Below, one piece after another: positions 35,283 to 44,570 of a stretch of DNA of 53,419 nt. This DNA comes from an uncultured Gemmiger sp. (GTDB lineage Bacteria > Bacillota > Clostridia > Oscillospirales > Ruminococcaceae). Every line of letters begins with the position of its first letter. The stretch's first letter is position 1. Under the pieces are notes generated by a model, which saw nothing but the letters and a program-made list of their open reading frames with translations, had not been told where the DNA came from and searched no databases. The position numbers and the translations under genes are program-made. Where the stretch lies: assembly GCA_944388105.1 (NCBI GenBank), contig CALXHN010000006.1, positions 1-53,419 on the forward strand, given 5' to 3'.

Positions 35283-36287
35283 ATGCCGCTGCAGATCGTC
35301 CGGAACGACATCACCAGGATGAAGGTGGATGCCATTGTCAACGCCGCCAACACCTCCCTGTTGGGCGGAGGCGGGGTGGATGGCTGCATCCACCGGGCCG
35401 CCGGACCGGGGCTGCTGGCCGAATGCCGCACCCTGGGCGGCTGCAGGACCGGCGACGCCAAGATCACCGGGGGATATGCGCTGCCCTGCCGGTACGTCAT
35501 TCACACGGTGGGGCCGGTATGGCGGGGCGGCACCCACGGGGAACGGGAACTTCTGGCCTCCTGCTACCGCACCTCCCTGGAACTGGCCGCCGCACACAAC
35601 TGTGAAACGGTGGCCTTTCCCCTGATCTCCTCGGGGGTGTACGGCTATCCCAAGGTCCAGGCCCTGCAGGTGGCGGTGGACACCATCCGGGACTTCCTGG
35701 CCGACCGGGAAATGACCGTCTACATGGTCCTGTTCGACCGGGACTCCACCACCATCGGCCAGCAGCTCTTCACGGATCTCCGCTCCTATATTGATGACCG
35801 GTACGAGGATGTGTACGCCACCTCCTACGCCGAGCACACCCGCCATCTCCAGGCGCTTCTGGAGGATATGGCGCAGGCCGCACCGTCCATCGACGCGCCG
35901 CCCTGCGCGGCCATGTCCGCCTCCCTGGAAGAGGCCCTGGACGGCCTGGATGAAAGCTTTTCCCAGATGCTGCTGCGCAAGATCGACGAGAAGGGCATGA
36001 CCGATGTGCAGTGCTATAAAAAGGCCAACATCAGCCGCAAGCTGTTTTCCAAGATCCGCAGCCACAAGCTGTACCGGCCCAGCAAGGCCACGGCGCTGGC
36101 TTTTGCCATTGCCCTGGAACTGTCTTTGCAGGAGACCCGGGAACTGCTGATGAAAGCGGGGTTTGCCCTGTCCCGCAGCAGCAAGGCGGATATCATTGTG
36201 GAATATTTCATCGAACACGGCAACTATGATATCTTTGCCATCAACGAGGCCCTGTTCGCCTTTGACCAGAACCTGCTGGGCGGCTGA
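35283..36287 (+). CDS. Macro-domain protein with C-terminal helix-turn-helix-like domain
   Basis: A 334-residue two-domain protein. Residues 1 to about 165 form a macro domain: [27 protein letters not shown] is the ADP-ribose-binding opening seen in the MacroD/O-acetyl-ADP-ribose deacetylase group, and [12 protein letters not shown] is the second loop. Residues about 215-334 are helical, with [16 protein letters not shown] resembling an HTH and [17 protein letters not shown] following; a similar tail occurs on other Firmicute macro proteins. The start is set by AGGAGG and the promoter. Activity may be removal of ADP-ribose from a target or sensing of free ADP-ribose. A VWA-domain gene follows 101 bases on. 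Confidence 0.88.
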   Translation: MPLQIVRNDITRMKVDAIVNAANTSLLGGGGVDGCIHRAAGPGLLAECRTLGGCRTGDAKITGGYALPCRYVIHTVGPVWRGGTHGERELLASCYRTSLELAAAHNCETVAFPLISSGVYGYPKVQALQVAVDTIRDFLADREMTVYMVLFDRDSTTIGQQLFTDLRSYIDDRYEDVYATSYAEHTRHLQALLEDMAQAAPSIDAPPCAAMSASLEEALDGLDESFSQMLLRKIDEKGMTDVQCYKKANISRKLFSKIRSHKLYRPSKATALAFAIALELSLQETRELLMKAGFALSRSSKADIIVEYFIEHGNYDIFAINEALFAFDQNLLGG

Positions 36288-36289
36288 AT

Positions 36290-36314
36290 GTCGCCTGACG
36301 GGCGACCGCTTTTT
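36290..36314 (+). terminator. Weak terminator between macro-domain and VWA genes
   Basis: Stem GTCGCC (36290-36295) with GGCGAC (36301-36306), then CGC and TTTTT. The 6-bp stem suggests partial read-through. Confidence 0.5.
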
Positions 36315-36388
36315 CTCCGTGATCCGGTATGATGGATGCACAAGGACAGGCAATCCAACCCATTCACACCAGAACGGAGGAAAATCCC

Positions 36389-37048
36389 ATGCAAGAAAAT
36401 CTGACCGAACTCGTGTTCATTCTGGACCGCAGCGGTTCCATGAGCGGCCTGGAAGCCGATACCATCGGCGGCTTCAACTCCATGATCGAAAAGCAGAAGA
36501 AGGAGCCGGGGGAAGTGCTGGTCTCCACCGTCCTCTTCGACAATGTCAGCCAGGTCATTCATGACCGGGTGGACCTGCGGGAGATCCGGCCCATGACCGA
36601 GCGGGACTACACCGTCCGGGGGTGCACCGCCCTGCTGGATGCCATCGGCGGTGCCATCCACCACATTTCCAATGTGCACAAATACATCCGGACGGAGGAC
36701 GTGCCGGCGCACACCCTGTTCGTCATCACCACCGACGGCATGGAAAACGCCAGCCGCCGCTACAGCGCTCCGGAAGTGCGCAGCATGATCGAACGCCAGC
36801 AGAAGGTGTACGGCTGGGAGTTCCTGTTCCTGGGCGCCAACATCGACGCGGTGGGGACGGCCCGGCGGTTCGGCATCGGCGCGGACCATGCGGTGAATTA
36901 CCACGCCGACTCCGCCGGCACCCGCCTGAACTACGACGTGCTCAGCGATGCGGTCAGCGCGGTGCGCTGCGACTGCCCGCTGGATGCCGGCTGGAAGATG
37001 CGGATCGATGAGGATTACCAGAAACGGGAGCAGCGCGGCAGGCGCTGA
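36389..37048 (+). CDS. VWA (von Willebrand factor A) domain protein, TerY-like
   Basis: A 219-residue cytosolic protein that is nearly all one VWA domain. The MIDAS metal motif DRSGSMSG has Asp13, Ser15 and Ser17. The conserved threonine is in RGCTALLDAIGGAI and the later aspartate in FVITTDGMEN. No signal peptide or membrane helix is present. CGGAGGA precedes ATG 36389, preferred over an in-frame ATG at 36329. TerY-like VWA proteins occur with stress or chemical-damage modules, but no ter genes are here. The pairing with the macro-domain gene upstream is the only context. Confidence 0.85.
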   Translation: MQENLTELVFILDRSGSMSGLEADTIGGFNSMIEKQKKEPGEVLVSTVLFDNVSQVIHDRVDLREIRPMTERDYTVRGCTALLDAIGGAIHHISNVHKYIRTEDVPAHTLFVITTDGMENASRRYSAPEVRSMIERQQKVYGWEFLFLGANIDAVGTARRFGIGADHAVNYHADSAGTRLNYDVLSDAVSAVRCDCPLDAGWKMRIDEDYQKREQRGRR

Positions 37049-37063
37049 GCACCTTACGGGAAG

Positions 37064-37091
37064 GCCGGGGCTTGTGCCCCGGCTTTTCCTT
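37064..37091 (+). terminator. Terminator after the VWA gene
   Basis: A perfect 8-bp stem, GCCGGGGC (37064-37071) with GCCCCGGC (37076-37083), TTGT loop and TTTTCCTTT. Confidence 0.85.
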
Positions 37092-37106
37092 TGGGGAACA
37101 AGACAC

Positions 37107-37136
37107 TTTACATGGTGTGTCCGGGTATTGTATCAT
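37107..37136 (+). promoter_or_regulatory. Promoter of the gamma-carbonic-anhydrase-like gene
   Basis: TTTACA (37107-37112), an 18-base spacer and TATCAT (37131-37136). Confidence 0.65.
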
Positions 37137-37164
37137 AGAAACCGGAACAAGGGGGAATGGGAAA

Positions 37165-37704
37165 ATGCCCGAGATCGAGTATAACGGACAGGCCCCGCAG
37201 GCGGCAGCAGCCGCCTTTGTGGCGCCCACGGCGGTGCTGGCGGGGGATGTGACCCTGGAAGAAGGCAGCAGTGTCTGGTACGGAGCGGTGCTCCGGGCGG
37301 ACACCGGCCGCATCCGGGTGGGAAAGGACTCCAACGTGCAGGACAACGCCGTGCTGCACACCGGCCCGGACCTGGATGTGGTCATCGGGGACCGGGTGAG
37401 CATCGGCCACAGCGCCGTGGTCCACGGCTGTACCGTGGGGGACGACTGCCTCATCGGCATGCACGCCACCGTGCTCAACGGGGCGGTGCTGGGGCAGGGC
37501 AGCCTGATTGCCGCGGGCGCCCTGGTCACCGAAAACACCGTCATTCCGCCCCACAGTCTGGTCATGGGGGTCCCCGGCAAGGTGCGGGGGACCGTCACGC
37601 CGGAAAAGGCGGCGGAACTGATCCATAATGTGCGGGAATACTGTGATCTGGCCGGGGCCCATGCCCGGGCCTGCGGAAAAGGGAAAGAGGGAAAGGAAGA
37701 GTAA
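37165..37704 (+). CDS. Gamma-carbonic-anhydrase-like hexapeptide-repeat protein
   Basis: A 179-residue left-handed beta-helix protein. The hexapeptide repeats run from about residue 20 to 150. Metal-ligand histidines fit the gamma class: one in NAVLHTG, and two in the IGHSAVVHG segment, with the IGMHATVLNG loop following. YrdA/PaaY-like proteins share this pattern, and not all have carbonic anhydrase activity. GGGGGAATGGG precedes ATG 37165. The HAD gene begins one base after its stop, so the two are coupled. Confidence 0.88.
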   Translation: MPEIEYNGQAPQAAAAAFVAPTAVLAGDVTLEEGSSVWYGAVLRADTGRIRVGKDSNVQDNAVLHTGPDLDVVIGDRVSIGHSAVVHGCTVGDDCLIGMHATVLNGAVLGQGSLIAAGALVTENTVIPPHSLVMGVPGKVRGTVTPEKAAELIHNVREYCDLAGAHARACGKGKEGKEE

Positions 37705-37705
37705 G

Positions 37706-38482
37706 ATGGCAGTGAAGATGATCTGCAGCGACCTGGACGGCACACTGCTGCCCTACGGGCAGAGCGCCATCAGCGGCGAGATCTGTGAGGAGATCCGGGA
37801 ACTGGCCGGCCGCGGCATCCTGTTCTGTCCGGCCAGCGGCCGGCAGTACACCAGCCTGCGCAAGCTTTTTGCCCCGGTGGCGGAACACTGTGTGTTCCTG
37901 TGCGAAAACGGGGGCATCGTCTTTCAGGAAGGCAAGGCCATCGCCAAGACCCCCATGCCCCGGGACCTGGCCGAAGCCATCGCCTGGGATATGTGGAACA
38001 ACTCCGACGGCCGGGGGGAGGTCATGCTCTCGGGGGAGAACATGAGCTACCTCATGGAGCGGGGCATCGGCATGCACCACCGCATCCATGAGATCGGCAA
38101 CAACCACACCGTCATCACCGACCCGGCCCAGATCCCGGAGGAGATCATCAAGGTCAGCGTCTACCTGCCCGACGGGGTGGGGGCCTACGCCGACCGGTTC
38201 GTGCCCAAATGGAAGCAGGCCAACGCCGCGGTGGCGGGGCCTTACTGGATCGACACCACCCTGGCCAACAAGGGAATAGGGGTGCAGAGCCTGTGCGATG
38301 CCCTGGGCTTTTCTCCCGCGGAGGTCATGGCTTTCGGGGACAACTACAACGATGTGGCCATGCTGGACCTGGTGGGACACCCCTATATCATGGAGACGGC
38401 CGCCGCCGAACTGCGGGGGCGCTACGCCGACCACACCCCCCGGCCGGAGGAGACGATCCGTCGCTTGCTGCAAAGCCTATGA
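37706..38482 (+). CDS. HAD superfamily Cof-type phosphatase
   Basis: A 258-residue cytosolic hydrolase with the nucleophile motif CSDLDGTLL (Asp9, Asp11), a motif II Ser/Thr region in PASGRQY, the motif III lysine in NKGIGVQ, and AFGDNYNDVAML as the metal-binding motif IV. The cap inserted between motifs is of the C2B type. Cof-like enzymes dephosphorylate sugar phosphates, flavin precursors or pyridoxal phosphate. AAAGGAAG lies in the end of the previous gene. A hairpin (38487-38520) follows directly. Confidence 0.92.
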   Translation: MAVKMICSDLDGTLLPYGQSAISGEICEEIRELAGRGILFCPASGRQYTSLRKLFAPVAEHCVFLCENGGIVFQEGKAIAKTPMPRDLAEAIAWDMWNNSDGRGEVMLSGENMSYLMERGIGMHHRIHEIGNNHTVITDPAQIPEEIIKVSVYLPDGVGAYADRFVPKWKQANAAVAGPYWIDTTLANKGIGVQSLCDALGFSPAEVMAFGDNYNDVAMLDLVGHPYIMETAAAELRGRYADHTPRPEETIRRLLQSL

Positions 38483-38486
38483 TCAA

Positions 38487-38520
38487 TTTGAACAAATCAC
38501 CGTTTATAAATTTGTTCAAA
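38487..38520. repeat. 11-bp inverted repeat after the HAD gene
   Basis: TTTGAACAAAT (38487-38497) and ATTTGTTCAAA (38510-38520), a perfect AT-rich stem with a 12-base spacer, between the HAD stop and the licT leader. There is no T-run, so it is not an ordinary terminator. It may be an operator for the licT promoter, whose likely -10 is the TATCAT near 38562. Confidence 0.55.
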
Positions 38521-38580
38521 AAAGTTATGGAAAAGTTATGGGCAAATTTTGAATAAACGGGTATCATATGTACAGAAACA

Positions 38581-38611
38581 AGGTTGTTACTCACCTCCGA
38601 GGCATTACTTG
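38581..38611 (+). promoter_or_regulatory. RAT-type antiterminator site in the licT leader
   Basis: The 31 bases begin with AGGTTGTTACT, nearly the GGATTGTTACT opening of LicT/SacY RAT sites, and close with GAGGCATTACTTG, like the GCAGGCAAAACCT closing half. The 3' half overlaps the left arm of the terminator at 38593, so the two structures exclude each other. This is the classical layout for BglG/LicT control. Confidence 0.8.
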
Positions 38612-38674
38612 TACACAGCGACCCATGGAATTGAATGTGTCGGCTGGCGTATATGCCTTTGAGGTTATTTTTTT
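38593..38674 (+). terminator. Regulated terminator in the licT leader
   Basis: ACCTCCGAGGCAT (38593-38605) pairs with ATGCCTTTGAGGT (38653-38665), with a 2-base internal mismatch, followed by TATTTTTTT. It ends 43 bases before the licT start. LicT binding to the RAT should prevent its formation. Confidence 0.8.
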
Positions 38675-38717
38675 GTCAAAAAAGCTTGCAGCCAACATTC
38701 TGACCAGGTGGGATCGC

Positions 38718-39569
38718 ATGGAAATCATCAAAAAGATCAACAACAACAGCGCCCTGGCCCGGGATGCCAAGGGCCACGAAGTGGTTGTGTTCGGCAAGGG
38801 GATCGGGTTTCCGCCCACCCCCTATGAGCTGGAAGATCTGAGCAAGATCCAGCGTACCTTCTACTATGTGGATGACAAATACTATGCGCTGCTGCAGGAG
38901 GTTCCGGAAGAAATTTTCCTGGCTGCCGACGACATTGCGGAGGACGCCAACGAGGAACTGAACTGCGACCTCAATCCCAATCTGGCCTTCATTCTGGCCG
39001 ACCATCTGAACTTTGCCATCGAGCGCACCCGCGCGGGCATGACCCTGCGCACGCCGCTTGCCTACGATATCCGCCACCTGTACCCCAATGAGTACAAGCT
39101 GGGACGCAGTGCCCTGCACATGCTGCGGGACCGCCTGAAGGTGGAGCTTCCGGAGCAGGAAGCCGTCAGCATTGCCTTGCACATCATCAACGCCGAAGCC
39201 GAAAACAGCGATATGCACGCCACCATGCAGAGCGCGCAGATCATCACCGAGCTCACCGAGATCGTGGAACAGGCATTCGGCATCACCCTGGACCGGGACA
39301 GCTTCAACTATTCCCGCTTCGCCATGCACCTGCGGTATCTGGTGCAGCGGATGATGCAGGGCAGCCCCCTTCCCGCCGATGCCGGCAGCCGGGACCTGTT
39401 TCTGGCCGTGCGGCGCCAGTACCCCGAAATCTACACCTGCACCCGGCAGGTCTCCCGCTACCTCAAGGACCGCTACGGCTGGACCTGTACCGAGGAAGAG
39501 GAACTGTACCTGACCATGCACATCCACCGCGTCAAGTCGGAGCAGCAGCCCGACAAGGACGCCGAATAA
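38718..39569 (+). CDS. licT: BglG/LicT family transcriptional antiterminator
   Basis: A 283-residue RNA-binding antiterminator. The N-terminal CAT domain (EIIKKINNNSALA, then EVVVFGKGIGF) binds the RAT. Two PRD domains follow, with histidine sites in ADHLNFAIER and DIRHLYPNEY (PRD1) and in ALHIINAE and LTMHIHRVK (PRD2); HPr and the EIIB of its own sugar PTS phosphorylate such residues to switch activity. The in-frame region upstream to 38568 overlaps the leader and is not coding. It is followed by an EIIBC and a GH1 enzyme, as expected for a beta-glucoside regulon, and by a second RAT-like leader. Confidence 0.94.
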   Translation: MEIIKKINNNSALARDAKGHEVVVFGKGIGFPPTPYELEDLSKIQRTFYYVDDKYYALLQEVPEEIFLAADDIAEDANEELNCDLNPNLAFILADHLNFAIERTRAGMTLRTPLAYDIRHLYPNEYKLGRSALHMLRDRLKVELPEQEAVSIALHIINAEAENSDMHATMQSAQIITELTEIVEQAFGITLDRDSFNYSRFAMHLRYLVQRMMQGSPLPADAGSRDLFLAVRRQYPEIYTCTRQVSRYLKDRYGWTCTEEEELYLTMHIHRVKSEQQPDKDAE

Positions 39570-39587
39570 AGTTTCCAGGACAATTCT

Positions 39588-39625
39588 AGGATCGTTACCC
39601 GTACTCAGCTTGCGGGGCGTCACCC
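39588..39625 (+). promoter_or_regulatory. RAT-like antiterminator site before the EIIBC gene
   Basis: Opening AGGATCGTTACCC resembles the RAT opening, with two T-to-C changes. CCCG (39598-39601) pairs with CGGG (39613-39616) and the 3' half runs into the terminator's left arm at 39622. The central loop is longer than in standard RAT sites, so confidence is lower than for the licT copy. Confidence 0.65.
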
Positions 39626-39702
39626 AAAACACTGTCCCGCAGCCGTATGACCCCTGTGGCCGTACTGCCGGTGCGGAAATTGTGTTTTGGGTCCTTTTTT
39701 TT
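39622..39702 (+). terminator. Regulated terminator before the EIIBC gene
   Basis: A perfect 11-bp stem ACCCAAAACAC (39622-39632) with GTGTTTTGGGT (39682-39692), then CC and eight T (39695-39702). It lies about 120 bases before the EIIBC start and overlaps the preceding RAT-like site. With the licT leader it suggests that LicT controls both transcripts. Confidence 0.85.
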
Positions 39703-39815
39703 GCCGGAACCTGTCTTGTTTTCCCGTTGGTATGTCTACGCCCGGCGCGCGAGGGCGGTGCATATACATTTTCCGCGGTAACGCGGCATCCCCGTATGAT
39801 TGCTTTGAGAGGTGA

Positions 39816-41528
<1,713 letters not shown>

Positions 41529-41556
41529 GCAATTTTCCTGAACCTGTTCTGACCGC

Positions 41557-41584
41557 GGAGCCGCCGGAAAGCGGCGGCTCCTTT
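41557..41584 (+). terminator. Hairpin between EIIBC and bglA-type gene
   Basis: A 10-bp GC-rich stem, GGAGCCGCCG (41557-41566) with CGGCGGCTCC (41572-41581), GAAAG loop and a short TTT. It is likely leaky or an mRNA-stabilising hairpin. Confidence 0.65.
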
Positions 41585-41602
41585 GTGCGGTCCGGCAAAT
41601 AA

Positions 41603-43072
<1,470 letters not shown>

Positions 43073-43102
43073 TCCGACATTCTCCGCTTCATCATAAAAG
43101 CA

Positions 43103-43146
43103 CGGGGCGCACCGGGCCGTGGGCCCGATGCGCCCCGCTGTTTTTT
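43103..43146 (+). terminator. Terminator after the phospho-beta-glucosidase gene
   Basis: CGGGGCGCA (43103-43111) pairs with TGCGCCCCG (43129-43137), with a further inner stem CGGGCC/GGCCCG, then CTG and six T. Confidence 0.92.
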
Positions 43147-43170
43147 CATCAAAGGAAAGGAACACCGCTG

Positions 43171-44016
43171 ATGTCCAAGATCATTTTTCTGGATGTGGAC
43201 GGCACCTTGGTGGATTACCAGAACCGTCTGCCGGACTCCGCCGCCCTGGCCGTGCGCAAGGCGCGGGCCAACGGCCACCGGGTCTACCTGTGCACCGGCC
43301 GCAGCAGGGCCGAGATCTATCCCAACCTGTGGGAGCTGGGGATCAACGGCCTGCTGGGCGGCAACGGCAGCTATGTGGAGGACGACGGACAGGTCATCAT
43401 GCACCAGCTGCTCAGCCTGGACCAGTGCCGCCGGGTGGTGGACTGGCTCCACGCCCGGGGCCTGGAATTCTACCTGGAAAGCAACAACGGCCTGTTTGCC
43501 AGCGAACGCTTTGAGGAGGTGGCCCTGCCCACCCTGCTGGAATATATCCGCCGCAAGGGCAAGGATGTGGAAGGGCTGACGGTGCGGGAGATCTTTCCCG
43601 ACCTGCAGTTCGGCCTGCAGGGGGAACAGCTCTACCGGGACGACGTGAACAAGATCAGCTTCATTCTCCACAGCTATCAGGACCACCTGGACTCGGTGCG
43701 GGACTTCCCGGACCTGCAGCCCGGGACCTGGGGCGGCAGGGGAGAGACCGCCCTTTTCGGGGACCTGGGGGTGAAGAACATCACCAAGGCCCACGCGGTG
43801 CAGGTCCTGCTGGACCACCTGGGCGCCGACCGGGCCGACACCATCGGCTTCGGGGATGCCAAAGTGGACCTGCCGCTGCTGGAAGCCTGCGCCGTGGGTG
43901 TGGCCATGGGCAACGGCGGGCCGGAGATCCGCGCCGCCGCCGACTTTGTCACCGACGATGTGGAGGAAAACGGCCTGTACAATGCCTTTGTCCGCCTGGG
44001 CCTCATCGAAGGCTGA
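43171..44016 (+). CDS. HAD superfamily Cof-type phosphatase
   Basis: A 281-residue hydrolase. The nucleophile motif is IFLDVDGTL (Asp8, Asp10), motif II lies in LCTGRSRA, the motif III lysine in KNITKAHAV, and motif IV is GFGDAKVDLPLL. The cap is of the C2B type. It shares the family with the protein at 37706 but is not closely similar to it. AAAGGAAAGG precedes the ATG. It lies between the beta-glucoside genes and ptsH, so a sugar phosphate is a fair guess for its substrate, no more. Confidence 0.92.
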   Translation: MSKIIFLDVDGTLVDYQNRLPDSAALAVRKARANGHRVYLCTGRSRAEIYPNLWELGINGLLGGNGSYVEDDGQVIMHQLLSLDQCRRVVDWLHARGLEFYLESNNGLFASERFEEVALPTLLEYIRRKGKDVEGLTVREIFPDLQFGLQGEQLYRDDVNKISFILHSYQDHLDSVRDFPDLQPGTWGGRGETALFGDLGVKNITKAHAVQVLLDHLGADRADTIGFGDAKVDLPLLEACAVGVAMGNGGPEIRAAADFVTDDVEENGLYNAFVRLGLIEG

Positions 44017-44076
44017 GACGCCGGTAAAGACCGTCTATACGGACAACGGCAGGGCACCGGCGGGGCTTTTTCAGCC

Positions 44077-44097
44077 GAAATTTTTGTCAAAAATTTC
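44077..44097. promoter_or_regulatory. 21-bp palindrome upstream of the ptsH promoter
   Basis: GAAATTTTTG (44077-44086), one centre base, CAAAAATTTC (44088-44097), a perfect inverted repeat 51 bases before the -35 of ptsH. It could be an operator or an activator site. A terminator for the HAD gene is less likely because the T-run lies inside the stem. Confidence 0.5.
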
Positions 44098-44148
44098 ACC
44101 AATGTACAAAAAGGACGAAAAAGCGACAGAGTTTGTGCCCGCTTTTGG

Positions 44149-44177
44149 TTGACGTTGCGGCCCGAACATGCTACTAT
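44149..44177 (+). promoter_or_regulatory. Promoter of ptsH
   Basis: TTGACG (44149-44154), a 17-base spacer and TACTAT (44172-44177) with an extended -10 TG at 44169-44170. Confidence 0.85.
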
Positions 44178-44229
44178 ATTAGTGATACATTGGCACCGGA
44201 AACACCGGTGCGTATGGGAGGAAACAAGT

Positions 44230-44487
44230 ATGAAAGAATTCACTTATACCATCCAGGAAGCCGTTGGCATTCACGCTCGTCCCGCCGGCCTGTTGGTCAA
44301 GGAAGTCAAGAAATATCAGAGCACTGTCACCATCACCAAGGGCGATAAGTCTGTCAACGCCCTGAAGCTGATGGCCCTGATGGGCATGGGCGTCAAGTGC
44401 GGCGATACCGTCACCGTCAAGGTGGAGGGTGCCGACGAGGAGACCGCCGCTCCGGCTCTGGAAGCTTTCTTCAAGGCCAACCTGTAA
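44230..44487 (+). CDS. ptsH: Phosphocarrier protein HPr
   Basis: An 85-residue PTS phosphocarrier. His15 in GIHARPAG is the residue phosphorylated by enzyme I. In the regulatory helix, the sequence SVNALKLMALMGMGV places Lys at position 46 and Leu at 45, so the serine that HPr kinase uses in Bacillus (Ser46) is absent and there is no serine at 45 either. GGAGG lies before ATG 44230; the longer in-frame open region is leader. A terminator separates it from ptsI. Confidence 0.95.
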   Translation: MKEFTYTIQEAVGIHARPAGLLVKEVKKYQSTVTITKGDKSVNALKLMALMGMGVKCGDTVTVKVEGADEETAAPALEAFFKANL

Positions 44488-44507
44488 TTTCTGCCAAGAC
44501 TCCGTCT

Positions 44508-44537
44508 GCGGCCAGCCACCTGGCTGGCCGCTTTTTT
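44508..44537 (+). terminator. Terminator between ptsH and ptsI
   Basis: An 11-bp perfect stem, GCGGCCAGCCA (44508-44518) with TGGCTGGCCGC (44521-44531), 2-base apex that must open, then six T (44532-44537). It should make HPr mRNA more abundant than ptsI mRNA. Confidence 0.9.
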
Positions 44538-44570
44538 CGTATTTCTATGGATTGAATGAGGTGTAAGCCA

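Noticed and set aside
36224-36904. Minus-strand frame opposite the VWA gene
   Set aside because: It has no motifs or ribosome-binding site, while the + strand has an intact MIDAS motif and CGGAGGA before its ATG.
38568-38717. Longer LicT starting at 38568
   Set aside because: The added 50 residues would be encoded by the RAT/terminator leader and precede the conserved CAT-domain start MEIIKKINNN.
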